Below, piece after piece: positions 25,982 to 34,967 of a DNA stretch of 64,000 nucleotides (its first letter is position 1; every line of letters begins with the position of its first letter). Both the position numbers and the translations under genes were made by a program. The notes below the pieces were generated by a model. The model did no database searches. It saw only the letters and a list, made by a program, of their open reading frames with translations, and was not told where the DNA came from. The stretch is from Cupriavidus consociatus (GTDB lineage: Bacteria; Pseudomonadota; Gammaproteobacteria; Burkholderiales; Burkholderiaceae): the NCBI RefSeq assembly GCF_017814975.1, contig NZ_JAGIQA010000015.1, positions 62,001 to 126,000 on the forward strand, read 5' to 3'.

Positions 25982-26679
25982 AACAGAACCTCCTTGACGC
26001 TGAATCTCACGGAGTCCCCAGGCGCCAGCAGGCACGGCCGCTCGTTCGACGCATCGAACATCTCGCGGTCGGTTATTCCGACGATGTGCCATCCAGAGGG
26101 AGCGGTGCAGGGCATGACCCCGGCCTGGCTGCCACCAACGATTACCGAGCCCTTCGAGACCTTCATACGGGGCGTACTGCGACGCGGTACTGCCAACTCG
26201 TCGGGGAGGCCAGTCATGTAGGCGAACCCAGGCATCGAGCCGACGCATGCCACGGTGTAGACAGCGGAGCCATGGCGTTTTATGTAGTCTTCAACGGTGA
26301 GCGACGCGCGTTTGGCCAAGTCTTGCAGGTCTTCCCCATGCTCTCCGCCGTAGGTGACAGGGATGTCGAAATGCTTGCCAGAGCTGCGCGAAGGGGTGGC
26401 CGATTCCCAGAGCGTGCGCATCATCATTTCAGCATCGCGCGGATGGAGCTGAAGAGGGTCGAAGGTCAGGAGTAGATTGTTGACGCCGGATACCACCTCA
26501 AGTGAGCTGACTTTCCCAAGGCGCTGCCGCAACCTGGAGGCCAGCGAAAGAAGGAGCGACTGAGTGTCGTTGTCGAACGCGCCCGTGGACGCGTCAAGCA
26601 GGAGGGCGCCGGAGCCAGCTGCGTGGATTCGGGCGGCGACACTGTTGTCCGGCTCGGCCAGTTCCAATGTGAGGGTCAT
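25978..26679 (-). CDS. pxpB: 5-oxoprolinase subunit B (KipI/AHS1 family)
   Basis: 233 residues with the KipI hallmarks PLQLHPRDAEMMMRTLWES near residue 75, GSMPGFAYMTGLPDELAVPR near residue 145, GSVIVGGSQAGVMPCTAPSG near residue 178 and CLLAPGDSVRF at the end. It is the first gene of the leftward operon pxpB-pxpC-pxpA-accB-accC-(BCCP-like)-Bug. In Bacillus subtilis the homologue inhibits the sporulation kinase KinA; in other bacteria the complex is the ATP-dependent 5-oxoprolinase. Confidence 0.92.
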   Translation of the reverse strand: MTLTLELAEPDNSVAARIHAAGSGALLLDASTGAFDNDTQSLLLSLASRLRQRLGKVSSLEVVSGVNNLLLTFDPLQLHPRDAEMMMRTLWESATPSRSSGKHFDIPVTYGGEHGEDLQDLAKRASLTVEDYIKRHGSAVYTVACVGSMPGFAYMTGLPDELAVPRRSTPRMKVSKGSVIVGGSQAGVMPCTAPSGWHIVGITDREMFDASNERPCLLAPGDSVRFSVKEVLL

Positions 26680-27176
26680 GCTTCAGATACCAATGTCGGT
26701 TCAAGGTCCGGCCACCACTTCGTGGCGCGGCGTCCGGGACAGTTCAGTGTTCCAACGCCATGTGAGGTGTTTCCTTGGCGGAGCGTAGGCTGGCCAAGAA
26801 ATCCGGCATGACGGACACGAGTCGAAAACTGCTATCCGATGCGACAAAAAGCATGCTGAACTTATTCCGCGTCATTTCACACCTCGCGTTTTGGTTATAT
26901 GAATCGTACGTAGGAGAGGTGGTCGTCGACAAACGGGAATTTTTTCGAGGGGCTAATAGATTTTTCTTCGACCCTTAAGGGTTCGTTCACCGAAAGGTGC
27001 CCTCCGTGAGCCCTTTTGCGGTGCTTGGGTGGCTATGGAGGCGCGCGGGCAAGGGCAAATCCCGGCTGTCCTCTGTAGAGAAAGGCCCGCTATTAACCTG
27101 CGATATGGAGAATAGCTCGGGTAATCTCTATTCGTGAATCAAGACCTGAGCAGGGCTTTCCGAGTCCGATGGAGAA
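26680..27176. other. Promoter region of the 5-oxoprolinase/carboxylase operon
   Basis: About 500 bases between a leftward LysR gene and pxpB. AT-rich around 26870-26970. A perfect 12-base palindrome ACCCTTAAGGGT lies at 26971-26982, a possible operator. Open frames here do not resemble proteins. Confidence 0.5.
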
Positions 27177-28085
27177 CTACTGTGGCGAGAAGGGCGCTGG
27201 CATGGAGCGCATAAATCTGTCCGCTTCCTGGCAAGCCAATTCGGCCACCAGTCTGATCGCATCGGATTCTCGACTTTCCAAATAGCTGACAATCAGCCCC
27301 TGGGGCGGGAGCGCCATATCCGTCTCAATAATCCGAAGCTCACCACGGACGATCTCTTCCCGCACCGGGGGGAGAGGTATAAGCGCATTCCCCAAGCCGC
27401 TGCGAACCAAACGAGCCAGTGCCGCGATGGAATTGACGCAATGTACTTTCCCCATGGGGACACCAGCGCGTCGATAGACGTCTTTCAGGACAAGGTAGGG
27501 CTGCGAGCCCCGGCTCATCGTGACGACGGGCTGGGCGAGTAGTTCTCGAACGTCCGATTTGGGTTGACCCTTGCCACCTGGCCCTACCCATCCGACGCCC
27601 ATCGGCAGGCAAGTCGTGCTGATGACACCGTCACCAGCCAACTGGTCAGTTTGTAGTGCGATGTCGACGTCGCCATCACGAAGACTTCTATTGAGCCGGT
27701 CCGTGGACTCGGAACTCAGCTGGACTTCGATTCCGGGATATGACGACTGGAGGTGTTCAATGAACCCCACCAACCAGGTGTGGACGACGGTATCGATGGC
27801 GCCAATACGGACGCTGCCCAAAACATTCTGGTCCGACTGGCCGAGTTGCAGGATGTACTTCTGCATCTCTAGCACTCGTTCCCCCAGGGGAATCAGCTTC
27901 ATGCCGACGGGTGTCAGACGTAGGTCACCTGCCTCACGTGAGAATACCCGAGCGCCGATTTCCTCCTCGAGCGAAGCGATACGATTTGAAATCGTGGCTT
28001 GAGTGATGTGCAACTTCTCTGCGGCGGCGCGAAAACTGCCCAGCTGCACGACCAGAATAAAGCTTTCGAGGAAGCGAGTGTTCAT
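27177..28085 (-). CDS. LysR-family transcriptional regulator (LTTR 2)
   Basis: 302 residues. The HTH reads LESFILVVQLGSFRAAAEKL and QATISNRIASLEEEIGARVF; the effector domain starts near residue 88 (LGSVRIGAIDTVVHTWLVG). The ATG at 28085 is chosen because it places the HTH correctly. It lies between the alpha/beta hydrolase gene (43 bases upstream, same strand) and the pxp operon, so it may control either; it is co-oriented with both, which is less usual for LTTRs. Confidence 0.92.
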   Translation of the reverse strand: MNTRFLESFILVVQLGSFRAAAEKLHITQATISNRIASLEEEIGARVFSREAGDLRLTPVGMKLIPLGERVLEMQKYILQLGQSDQNVLGSVRIGAIDTVVHTWLVGFIEHLQSSYPGIEVQLSSESTDRLNRSLRDGDVDIALQTDQLAGDGVISTTCLPMGVGWVGPGGKGQPKSDVRELLAQPVVTMSRGSQPYLVLKDVYRRAGVPMGKVHCVNSIAALARLVRSGLGNALIPLPPVREEIVRGELRIIETDMALPPQGLIVSYLESRESDAIRLVAELACQEADRFMRSMPAPFSPQ

Positions 28086-28128
28086 GATGGCGAACCGTGT
28101 TTCGTGCCGCAGCAACAGCGTTTGCCTA

Positions 28129-28950
28129 CTACCTGTTCTCGGCACGCAAGAGGAAGCGCTCAATGCGCTGCCACATTTCGACGGGATTCGAGTACATCGG
28201 GAAGTGGGCGCAATGGCTAATCTCAGCAAGCTCCACGCCTGATTTGTCGAGGAGCGGAAGATAGCTAAGATGGTTGTTCTGCTCGCCGAACATGAACATC
28301 TTGGGGCAGTGCAGCGACAAGAACTTATCCATCAACGCGCCGTGGTCCGAAAGCTGCACCATCGAGCTGAATATGCTGGCAACCGCCTGCGCTCGAACCT
28401 TATGTCGAAGACTGGCCGCATATAGCGGTGACGAATACTGCGACGAATGCCAGTTCCGGTCGATAAAGTCATTGAAGAAGTCCTGGGAGTCATCGGACGG
28501 AAAATCGACAATTTGCCGGCTCAGGAAGCAATCTTCTGGTGCGACGTTACCCTCAATATCAATGAAGCTCAGCACGCGGTTGCCCAGCTCATGGGCAAGC
28601 ATCAGCCCCGTGAGCCCACCCATCGAGTGTCCCACCAGATGGAAGCGGTCTATCCCCGCGGGCGCAAGCATCGCTTTCGCGGTCTCGACCAGGAAGGGAA
28701 TGCTTATCCTCCGGAGGTCGCTGCACGCAGTTTCACCGCAGCCAGGAGCGTCATAGGCAAGGAACGCCCTCCCGGCGAAGGCCTCGATGAGTGCGATGTC
28801 CGCAAAGTCTTCTTTGGTGGAACCAAAACCGTGCAGAAAGACGATGGGTGCAAGCTCCCCTTGCCGACTGATGGCGGCTACCTTGAGGGCTACGCCGTCT
28901 ACGTCAAGTGTGACGGATTCTTTGAGAGTGTTTCGGGTGAGCGTCATCAT
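28129..28950 (-). CDS. Alpha/beta hydrolase
   Basis: 273 residues. FLHGFGSTKEDFAD near residue 38 is the oxyanion-hole loop, GHSMGGLTGLMLAHELG near residue 107 is the nucleophile elbow (Ser in G-H-S-M-G), and HCAHFPMYSNPVEMW near residue 245 contains the catalytic histidine. It is similar in size and layout to ester hydrolases, haloperoxidase-like and carbon-carbon hydrolases. The substrate is unknown; it lies between the LysR gene and the aminotransferase/RraA operon, 134 bases after the aminotransferase stop on the same strand. Confidence 0.88.
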   Translation of the reverse strand: MMTLTRNTLKESVTLDVDGVALKVAAISRQGELAPIVFLHGFGSTKEDFADIALIEAFAGRAFLAYDAPGCGETACSDLRRISIPFLVETAKAMLAPAGIDRFHLVGHSMGGLTGLMLAHELGNRVLSFIDIEGNVAPEDCFLSRQIVDFPSDDSQDFFNDFIDRNWHSSQYSSPLYAASLRHKVRAQAVASIFSSMVQLSDHGALMDKFLSLHCPKMFMFGEQNNHLSYLPLLDKSGVELAEISHCAHFPMYSNPVEMWQRIERFLLRAENR

Positions 28951-29084
28951 GGTACGATTTTGGTGTTGTCCGTCGACCGTCGCGCCGGATAGCTTTGCGG
29001 CTTCCGTCTACTTCCTGAGCTGTACTGCCTGGCGCCCCATTCTCTTGGGATGAAAGGGCGCGATGCAGCCGGCCCTTCCTCACG

Positions 29085-30299
29085 TCATTTCAGCGACAAG
29101 CAGAACTCCCGGATGGCTTCGCAGGCTTGGCGCAGCGAGTCGTTGTCCAGGGCGTATGCAAAGCGGATATACGGACCCAGGCCGAAGGCCGAGCCATGCA
29201 CCACTGCTACGTTGGCCTCCTCGAGAAGGGCAAGCGCGACGTCCTCATCTGTGCGCAGGAGGGTCCCGGCCGGAGTCGTCTTCCCAAGCAAATCCTCACA
29301 GGAAGCAAACGCGTAGAACGCGCCGCCAGGCATCGTGCAACTCAGACCCGGGGTGCTATCCAGTAGCTCCACCATCATGTTTCGGCGAGCCTGGAAGACT
29401 TCCTTGGACTCGCGAATGAAGTCCTGTGGTCCCTGCAGGGCGGCAAGGGCCGCGTGTTGCGAAATAGAGGATGCGCCGGAAGTTTGCTGTCCCTGAAGCT
29501 TCTCCATTGCTTCCAGCAGCCAGGCCGGGCCGGTGCCAAAGCCAATACGCCATCCAGTCATGGCATACGCCTTTGACACGCCGTTCATCGTCAGCGTGCG
29601 GTCTTTCAGACGCGGCTCGACTTGCGCAAGCGTGAAAAATTCGGCGCCATCGAACGTCAGATGCTCGTAGATGTCATCTGACAGTACGAGGACGTTCGGA
29701 TGCGCCAGCAGTACTTCTGCAAGGCCGGCGAGTTCGTCCCTCTGGTACACGGCTCCCGTGGGATTCGAAGGCGAGTTGAGAATCAGCCATCGAGTACGGG
29801 GCGAAATCGCCTTGCTCAGTGCATCCGGTGTCAGTTTGAAGCCAACATCTGCGCCGCACGGTACAACTACCGGTGTGGCGCCGCAGAGCTGTGCCATTTC
29901 TGGATAGCTCACCCAGTAGGGGGCGGGCACGATGACCTCGTCGCCGCCGTTGAGCGTAGCTGCCAAGGCGTTGTAGATGACCTGCTTGCCGCCAGAACAC
30001 ACGATGGTGTCCTGCCAGCGGACGTCCAGGCCGTTCTCACGATTGAACTTCTCGGCAACAGCCTCGCGTAGCGCTCTGAGTCCTGCTACCTGGGTGTACC
30101 GCGTATGGCCGGCTCGGATTGCGCCGATGGCCGCCTCACAAACGTGAGGTGGCGTGTCAAAGTCGGGTTCTCCGGCACTGAGGGAGATAACCTTCGCTCC
30201 GGTCGCACGCTTCGCCGCAACTCGGTCCATCATTCGGTAGGTAGCCGAGGGCTGGGCGCTCGCGAGATGGACGTTAAGACGTTGGATTTCGGACGTCAT
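29085..30299 (-). CDS. Class I/II pyridoxal-phosphate aminotransferase (aspartate aminotransferase type)
   Basis: 404 residues. ISLSAGEPDFDTPPHV near residue 38, the substrate-binding NSPSNPTGAVY near residue 175, the PLP lysine in GVSKAYAMTGWRIGFG near residue 240, and the substrate-carboxylate arginine region GPYIRFAYA near the end. It converts an amino acid to a 2-oxo acid. The start overlaps the stop of an upstream RraA-like aldolase gene by 4 bases (ATGA), so amino transfer and aldol cleavage are probably successive steps of one pathway (inference). It resembles the second aminotransferase at 45657-46865. Confidence 0.92.
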   Translation of the reverse strand: MTSEIQRLNVHLASAQPSATYRMMDRVAAKRATGAKVISLSAGEPDFDTPPHVCEAAIGAIRAGHTRYTQVAGLRALREAVAEKFNRENGLDVRWQDTIVCSGGKQVIYNALAATLNGGDEVIVPAPYWVSYPEMAQLCGATPVVVPCGADVGFKLTPDALSKAISPRTRWLILNSPSNPTGAVYQRDELAGLAEVLLAHPNVLVLSDDIYEHLTFDGAEFFTLAQVEPRLKDRTLTMNGVSKAYAMTGWRIGFGTGPAWLLEAMEKLQGQQTSGASSISQHAALAALQGPQDFIRESKEVFQARRNMMVELLDSTPGLSCTMPGGAFYAFASCEDLLGKTTPAGTLLRTDEDVALALLEEANVAVVHGSAFGLGPYIRFAYALDNDSLRQACEAIREFCLSLK

Positions 30300-30955
30300 G
30301 GCGCCTTCCTTTGCAGAGTGTGGTAGCCGAGGGCTTCGCGTGCTTCGCCCAATGTCTTCCCGTCAGCGATGTAGTCACGAATCTTTGATTCGACTTCCTC
30401 AATCTTCCGCGCGAGCTCGGCAACTTCTTGAGCGCGTCCTCGGGGGATGATGACCACGCCGTTGGCATCTGCCACGACGATATCCCGAGCGCAAACGCGA
30501 GCCGTGCCGACCGAAACTGGGGTATTCACCGAATCGACCTGGACGCGGTCCTTACCCGTGCGCATGAATCGTCCACGGGTGAAAAGCGGATAGCCGTCCC
30601 CGAGCGCCTTCATCACGTCGCGACACACGCCATCAATCACGGTAGCCGCGATGCCGCGTGCGCCAGCGTACTGGGTCATGATGTCGCCCCAGACAGTACA
30701 GTCGGTACGGCCGTCGTTGTCGATGACGATGACGTCGCCAGGCTGCACGTCGTCGATGAAGTCGCCGACGGTTCCCGGCGGGGTGCTAGCCGAAACATAC
30801 TTAACCGTGAAAGCGGGGCCGACTACTGCCTTCCGATAGTTGTCCAGCGGAGCGATGTCCAGGCACTGGCCAGGCAGACCGAGTCGGTCCATTGCGTCAG
30901 ATACGCCCGGTGTATCCAGACCCTCGAAAAGTGCGACCAGTTCCTTGTCAGTCAT
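30296..30955 (-). CDS. RraA-like aldolase/decarboxylase (RraA 1b)
   Basis: 219 residues of the RraA/4-hydroxy-4-methyl-2-oxoglutarate (HMG) aldolase family. Visible: LDTPGVSDAMDRLGLPGQCL near the start, GDFIDDVQPGDVIVIDNDGR, the active-site WGDIMTQYAGARG and VIDGVCRDVMKA (D-G-x-x-R-D holds the pyruvate-binding arginine and the metal-binding aspartate). Such enzymes cleave 4-hydroxy-2-oxo acids to pyruvate or decarboxylate oxaloacetate. It is a near-duplicate of RraA 2b at 57884-58561. It is overlapped at both ends by partner genes (RraA 1a and the aminotransferase). Confidence 0.92.
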   Translation of the reverse strand: MTDKELVALFEGLDTPGVSDAMDRLGLPGQCLDIAPLDNYRKAVVGPAFTVKYVSASTPPGTVGDFIDDVQPGDVIVIDNDGRTDCTVWGDIMTQYAGARGIAATVIDGVCRDVMKALGDGYPLFTRGRFMRTGKDRVQVDSVNTPVSVGTARVCARDIVVADANGVVIIPRGRAQEVAELARKIEEVESKIRDYIADGKTLGEAREALGYHTLQRKAP

Positions 30956-31644
30956 TTTGCCTCCGCAGTTTTGATGGCTTCAAATTCCTTGTCGTGCATC
31001 ACTTCCTCGACGGACCGACCCGAGCGGACAGCCTTCACCATGCCGTCCTGGCGGCGGGCGATGCGCTCGCCGAGGTCCAACACTTCCTCGATGCGGTCGG
31101 CGGGGACGAATACCGTGCCGCAGCGGTCTGCGATGACATAGTCGTCTTCGTGAACGACAACACCAGCGAACGTCACAGTTTTGCCAGAGTCGACCTGCAC
31201 TACGCGGTTGCGCGCACTAATCATCGTGACGCCTCGCCCGAACACGGGGTAGCCAATCGACTCGCTGCCTTCGATGTCCCGGCTCGCACCGTCGATGACT
31301 GAGCCGCGGACCTGTTTAGCCACGGAAGCGTTCGCCAGGATGTCTCCCCAGCACGAAATGCCGTCCAACCCGCCAGCGATGACCAGGATGCGGTCGTCGG
31401 TCAGTACCTGGGCAATGACTGGAGAAATGAGGTGGACTGTCGGTTTTGCATCAGTCTTGGGACCGAGTTGGATGGTGCTCGCGCGGCCAACGATTTTCGG
31501 GCAGTCCCAGAGAGGGCGGATGCCATAGGTTGCGCCAGGTAGATTCAGGAAATCGAGCGCATCTGACACCGTGTTGGTGTCCAACGATGCGAGACGGTCC
31601 AGCGTAGAAGAGGTGCTCATGTCGAGACTCTGTTGGGTTGCCAT
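30952..31644 (-). CDS. RraA-like aldolase/decarboxylase (RraA 1a)
   Basis: 230 residues. Motifs: LDTNTVSDALDFLNLPGATY, LWDCPKIVGRASTIQLGP, CWGDILANASVAKQVRG and VIDGASRDIEGSESIGYPVF with the D-G-x-x-R-D active site. Start at 31644 (ATG) or 31650/31620; the internal ATG at 31620 would correspond better to the start of its duplicate RraA 2a (57216-57887). It is first in a leftward operon (RraA 1a - RraA 1b - aminotransferase), divergent from LTTR 3 with only about 80 bases between start codons. Confidence 0.9.
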   Translation of the reverse strand: MATQQSLDMSTSSTLDRLASLDTNTVSDALDFLNLPGATYGIRPLWDCPKIVGRASTIQLGPKTDAKPTVHLISPVIAQVLTDDRILVIAGGLDGISCWGDILANASVAKQVRGSVIDGASRDIEGSESIGYPVFGRGVTMISARNRVVQVDSGKTVTFAGVVVHEDDYVIADRCGTVFVPADRIEEVLDLGERIARRQDGMVKAVRSGRSVEEVMHDKEFEAIKTAEAK

Positions 31645-31724
31645 GGTCATACTGTCGGCGCTAGAGTTCTCGATGTAAATTCCGAATCCAGTAAGCTTTC
31701 GATACGCCAAACCTATCAATCGTC

Positions 31725-32675
31725 ATGATTAACTTCAGGCTTGTTCGACACCTTTACCTGTTCCTGGCCGTTGCTGAAGAAGGGAATTTCGGGCGTGCGG
31801 CAAAGCGTCTGGGGATGTCACAGCCTCCATTGACGGAGCAAATCCAGGTGCTGGAGCAGGCTCTCAAGGTGAAGCTCTTCGAGCGCGGAAGGAAGGGCGC
31901 GACTCTGACCCCCGTAGGAGCTGCCATCCTGCCGGCCGTGCGGAAGTTCGTCGAGCAGTTGAATCGATTGGAGCTCGCCGTCCAGGAAGCCATTACTGGA
32001 AGCACGGGCGTGCTGTCCATCGGCGCAATTTCATCCGCCTTAGTCGATACGCTGCCGGGACTCATCAACGAACTTGGTCGCAGGTTCCCTCACCTGACGG
32101 TCTCGGTGACCGAGATTGACAGCGTAGATGCGGTACCGGCGCTCGAGCGGGGAGACATTGACCTTGCCTTTGCTCGCCTTGAAGGCGAGTTAGGGGCAGG
32201 TGTTGATGCCATGCCGCTCAAGCAGGACCGGCTAGCGGTGGCCCTCCCGAAGACTCACAGATTCGCGGACATGCCCAGGGTTCGCCTTGCCAGCTTGGCG
32301 GACGAGCCTTTTGTCATCTTCTCCCGCGCGGTGAGTCCGACCTACTTTGACAGTTTGATAGCGACCTGTCGGGCAGCTGGCTTTTCTCCCCGGATACTCC
32401 ACGAGGTCAGAACGGTTGCAACGCAAGTTGCGTTTGTGGGCTGCGGCCAGGGTATCGCGCTTGTGCCGTCGTCGATGAAGAAAGCTGCGCCGGAGAGCGT
32501 TGTTGTCAGACCATTGAAGGAAGCGGTGAGCGTTGTCACTACTGCGATGGCTTGGTCGAAGAGCCGACAAAGCGCGGCCGTCGAGGCGGCAATCGAAATT
32601 CTGGCAAGTGGAAAGGTGGTCGCACCTCGCCAGCGTACAGTGCCTAAAGCCGTACGGCAGACTGCTTATCCATAG
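31725..32675 (+). CDS. LysR-family transcriptional regulator (LTTR 3)
   Basis: 316 residues. HTH: HLYLFLAVAEEGNFGRAAKR and QPPLTEQIQVLEQALKVKLF, with the effector domain from about residue 90 (GVLSIGAISSALVDTLPGL). It is divergent from the RraA/aminotransferase operon and just upstream of another RraA gene, so it is probably the local regulator of both. The short divergent promoter must hold its binding site. Confidence 0.92.
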   Translation: MINFRLVRHLYLFLAVAEEGNFGRAAKRLGMSQPPLTEQIQVLEQALKVKLFERGRKGATLTPVGAAILPAVRKFVEQLNRLELAVQEAITGSTGVLSIGAISSALVDTLPGLINELGRRFPHLTVSVTEIDSVDAVPALERGDIDLAFARLEGELGAGVDAMPLKQDRLAVALPKTHRFADMPRVRLASLADEPFVIFSRAVSPTYFDSLIATCRAAGFSPRILHEVRTVATQVAFVGCGQGIALVPSSMKKAAPESVVVRPLKEAVSVVTTAMAWSKSRQSAAVEAAIEILASGKVVAPRQRTVPKAVRQTAYP

Positions 32676-32771
32676 GTTTTCCGTATGGAAGCGATCCGGT
32701 ATTGAGAATTTACAGTTGAACCATGTTGGCCGAGAGTCTGCATATCACCGCGATTCATCAGGAGACTCTCA

Positions 32772-33440
32772 GTGGCAACACCCAACCTCACCGTCAATCA
32801 CGTGCCCTCTCTCGCGCCTACCGAGCTAGTTGAGGCGTTCCGAGATGTGGTGACTCCTCACATCAGCGACAATCTGCAACGACTCTCTGGTGTCACTGGT
32901 CTGAAGCGATTCAACCGTAGCAAGAAATTGGTCGGGACTGCCGTAACAGTCAAGGCGAGACCGGGCGACAATCTGCTGATTTACAAGGCTCTCATGGAAC
33001 TGCAGCCCGGCCATGTACTGGTAGTTGATGGCGGCGGCGACTGCACGAATGCGCTGGTTGGCGAGCTCATCATGCAGTATGCGGCTGCTAGAGGTTGCGC
33101 CGGGTTCGTTCTGGACGGTGCGATTCGGGACACCGCTGCCTTCTACGAGGCTGACTTTCCCTGTTATGCGAGAGGCGTCAGTCACCGTGGCCCGTACAAG
33201 ATGGGGCCGGGGGCGATGAATGTGCCGGTTTCCGTTGGTGGGCAGCTCATTTCTCCGGGCGACATCGTTGTAGGTGATGAGGACGGCGTGGTTGCGTTTC
33301 CCTTGTCCCAGGCAGCGGCGCTATTGGATGCGGTAGCAGTGACGGCAAAGAACGAGCAAAAGATAATGGCCGAAATTGCGACGGGAACTCGTGAGCAGGA
33401 ATGGCTTCGCCAGGTGCTGGAGCCGCACGGCTTGTACTAG
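32772..33440 (+). CDS. RraA-like aldolase/decarboxylase (RraA 3)
   Basis: 222 residues with a GTG start at 32772, preceded by a CAGGAG ribosome site. VGTAVTVKARPGDNLLIYKA near residue 55, VGELIMQYAAARGCAGFV and LDGAIRDTAAFYEADFP near residue 118 give the active-site pattern with the D-G-x-x-R-D arginine and aspartate. It is more distant from the other copies and resembles single RraA-like genes often found with Bug receptors. It lies between LTTR 3 and two Bug receptor genes. Confidence 0.9.
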   Translation: MATPNLTVNHVPSLAPTELVEAFRDVVTPHISDNLQRLSGVTGLKRFNRSKKLVGTAVTVKARPGDNLLIYKALMELQPGHVLVVDGGGDCTNALVGELIMQYAAARGCAGFVLDGAIRDTAAFYEADFPCYARGVSHRGPYKMGPGAMNVPVSVGGQLISPGDIVVGDEDGVVAFPLSQAAALLDAVAVTAKNEQKIMAEIATGTREQEWLRQVLEPHGLY

Positions 33441-33525
33441 CAGCTTCCAGGTCTGCTTACGGCAGCAACGGGCAGGCCTTCTGGCTCAGAACTCGGCGAA
33501 ATCGGTGGCATATCGGGGCCTAACG

Positions 33526-33556
33526 CTTTCAGACGCTTCTCTTTCATACGCTTCTC
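33526..33556. repeat. Two-copy 15-base tandem repeat before Bug B
   Basis: CTTTCAGACGCTTCT is followed directly by CTTTCATACGCTTCT (one mismatch) in the 275-base gap between RraA 3 and the Bug receptor gene. It could be part of a binding site or chance. Confidence 0.5.
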
Positions 33557-33715
33557 CTATGAAACGGCCTCAGTTTTCGCTGCGTTCGGATTTGCCGTAC
33601 GGACCTTTCGGTTTTTCCTGATTGCCGCGCGTGGCACTTTTCCCGCAACCTTCCATTCGAAAGTCGAACAGGTTCGGCGGCGACATGTTCGTCGCGGCAT
33701 TATCGGAGACAGAAG

Positions 33716-34717
33716 ATGGTTCGGAAGCATGCGGTTCTTGTTGGTCCTTGTGTCCGCTTGGCGGTTGGCGCGCTAGGCATTGCGTTTTGTTCTTCTGTAG
33801 CAGCGGCAGACGCGTTCCCATCCAAGCCCATCACGTTGATTGTTCCCTTCTCGGCTGGCGGCCCGACGGACGTCGTGTCTCGAGCGCTTGGGCAAGCGAT
33901 GTCGAAGGACCTGGGCCAGAGTGTGGTGGTTGAGAACCGCCTTGGGGCTGGCGGCACCGTTGCTGCGGCCTATGTTGCTCGTGCGCAGCCAGATGGCTAT
34001 ACCATCCTCATTCATCACAACGGGATGGCGACGGCGCCCGCGCTCTATAAAAAGCTGTCGTATGATCCCCTGAAGGATTTCGAGTACATCGGCCAGGTCG
34101 CTGATGTTCCCATGACCATGCTCGGCCGGAAGGACTTGCCGCCGACCACGGCCGCGGAGCTGGTGAAGTATGTAAAAGAGAACAAAGACAAGGTCACCTT
34201 GGCTAACGCGGGACTGGGAGCTGTCTCGCAACTTTGCGGCTTGCTGTTCGAGGAGGCCGTGGGCGTCAAGATGACGTCCATCCCCTACCAAGGGACGGGT
34301 CCGGCGATGACCGCTCTGCTGGGCAGCCAGGTCGATTTGCTCTGCGACCAGACCACTTCCACGCTTCCGCAAATCTCTGCAAACCGCGTCAAGCTGTACG
34401 GCGTTACCACTCCAGCCAGAATCAAGGCTCTGCCCAACACCCCGACGCTGAATGAAGGGGGCGTTAAAGGGTTTTCCATGAAAGTGTGGCATGGTGTGTA
34501 TGCACCGAAGGGTACCCCTCCGGCCGTCACTGCGCGCCTGACGAAGGCGCTGCAGCAAGCCCTGAAGGACCCGGTGGTCTCCAAGCGGCTTGATGAACTC
34601 GGTGCAGAAATCGTACCCATCGACAAGCAGACGCCAGCTGGTCTCCAGGCCTGGCTGAAGTCGGAGAGCGTGAAATGGCAACCGCTCCTGAAGACGATGA
34701 AGGTCGAGGCGCCGTAA
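33716..34717 (+). CDS. TctC/Bug-family periplasmic solute receptor (Bug B)
   Basis: 333 residues with a signal peptide (hydrophobic LAVGALGIAFCSSVAAADA). Family motifs: ITLIVPFSAGGPTDVVSRAL near residue 40, VARAQPDGYTILIHHNGMAT, SIPYQGTGPAMTALLGSQVD near residue 188 and GVYAPKGTPPAVTARLTKAL. It binds an unknown acid in the periplasm. No TctA/TctB membrane genes are nearby. A strong terminator follows at 34767-34793. Confidence 0.92.
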   Translation: MVRKHAVLVGPCVRLAVGALGIAFCSSVAAADAFPSKPITLIVPFSAGGPTDVVSRALGQAMSKDLGQSVVVENRLGAGGTVAAAYVARAQPDGYTILIHHNGMATAPALYKKLSYDPLKDFEYIGQVADVPMTMLGRKDLPPTTAAELVKYVKENKDKVTLANAGLGAVSQLCGLLFEEAVGVKMTSIPYQGTGPAMTALLGSQVDLLCDQTTSTLPQISANRVKLYGVTTPARIKALPNTPTLNEGGVKGFSMKVWHGVYAPKGTPPAVTARLTKALQQALKDPVVSKRLDELGAEIVPIDKQTPAGLQAWLKSESVKWQPLLKTMKVEAP

Positions 34718-34766
34718 GACACCTCGATTGCGAAGTCCAAAGCAGGGTCCATTTCGGACCGGCTTA

Positions 34767-34793
34767 GGCCCGCCATGCGCGGGCCATTTTTTT
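34767..34793 (+). terminator. Rho-independent terminator after Bug B
   Basis: GGCCCGC (34767-34773), loop CATGC... and GCGGGCC (34779-34785), followed by A and seven T. Perfect stem and T run, 50 bases after the Bug B stop. Confidence 0.9.
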
Positions 34794-34967
34794 CCTGAAA
34801 GCTGGGAGTTGAAACGCAGCCAAAGTGCTTGAATAGGCGCTGCTTCAGGTATGCAGTTTCGTGATGGTAGGGGCCGAATATTCTATTTCTCTATCGCCGG
34901 CTTCCATGGATAACATGGGTGCACAGGGTGTAGCGGACACTCACCCAAAAAAGAACCCGGAAGAGAC

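Noticed and set aside
25982..26248. N-terminal extension of pxpC to an upstream ATG
   Set aside because: It would overlap pxpB almost completely for nearly 270 bases; the GTG at 25981 has a strong ribosome site and the canonical family start.
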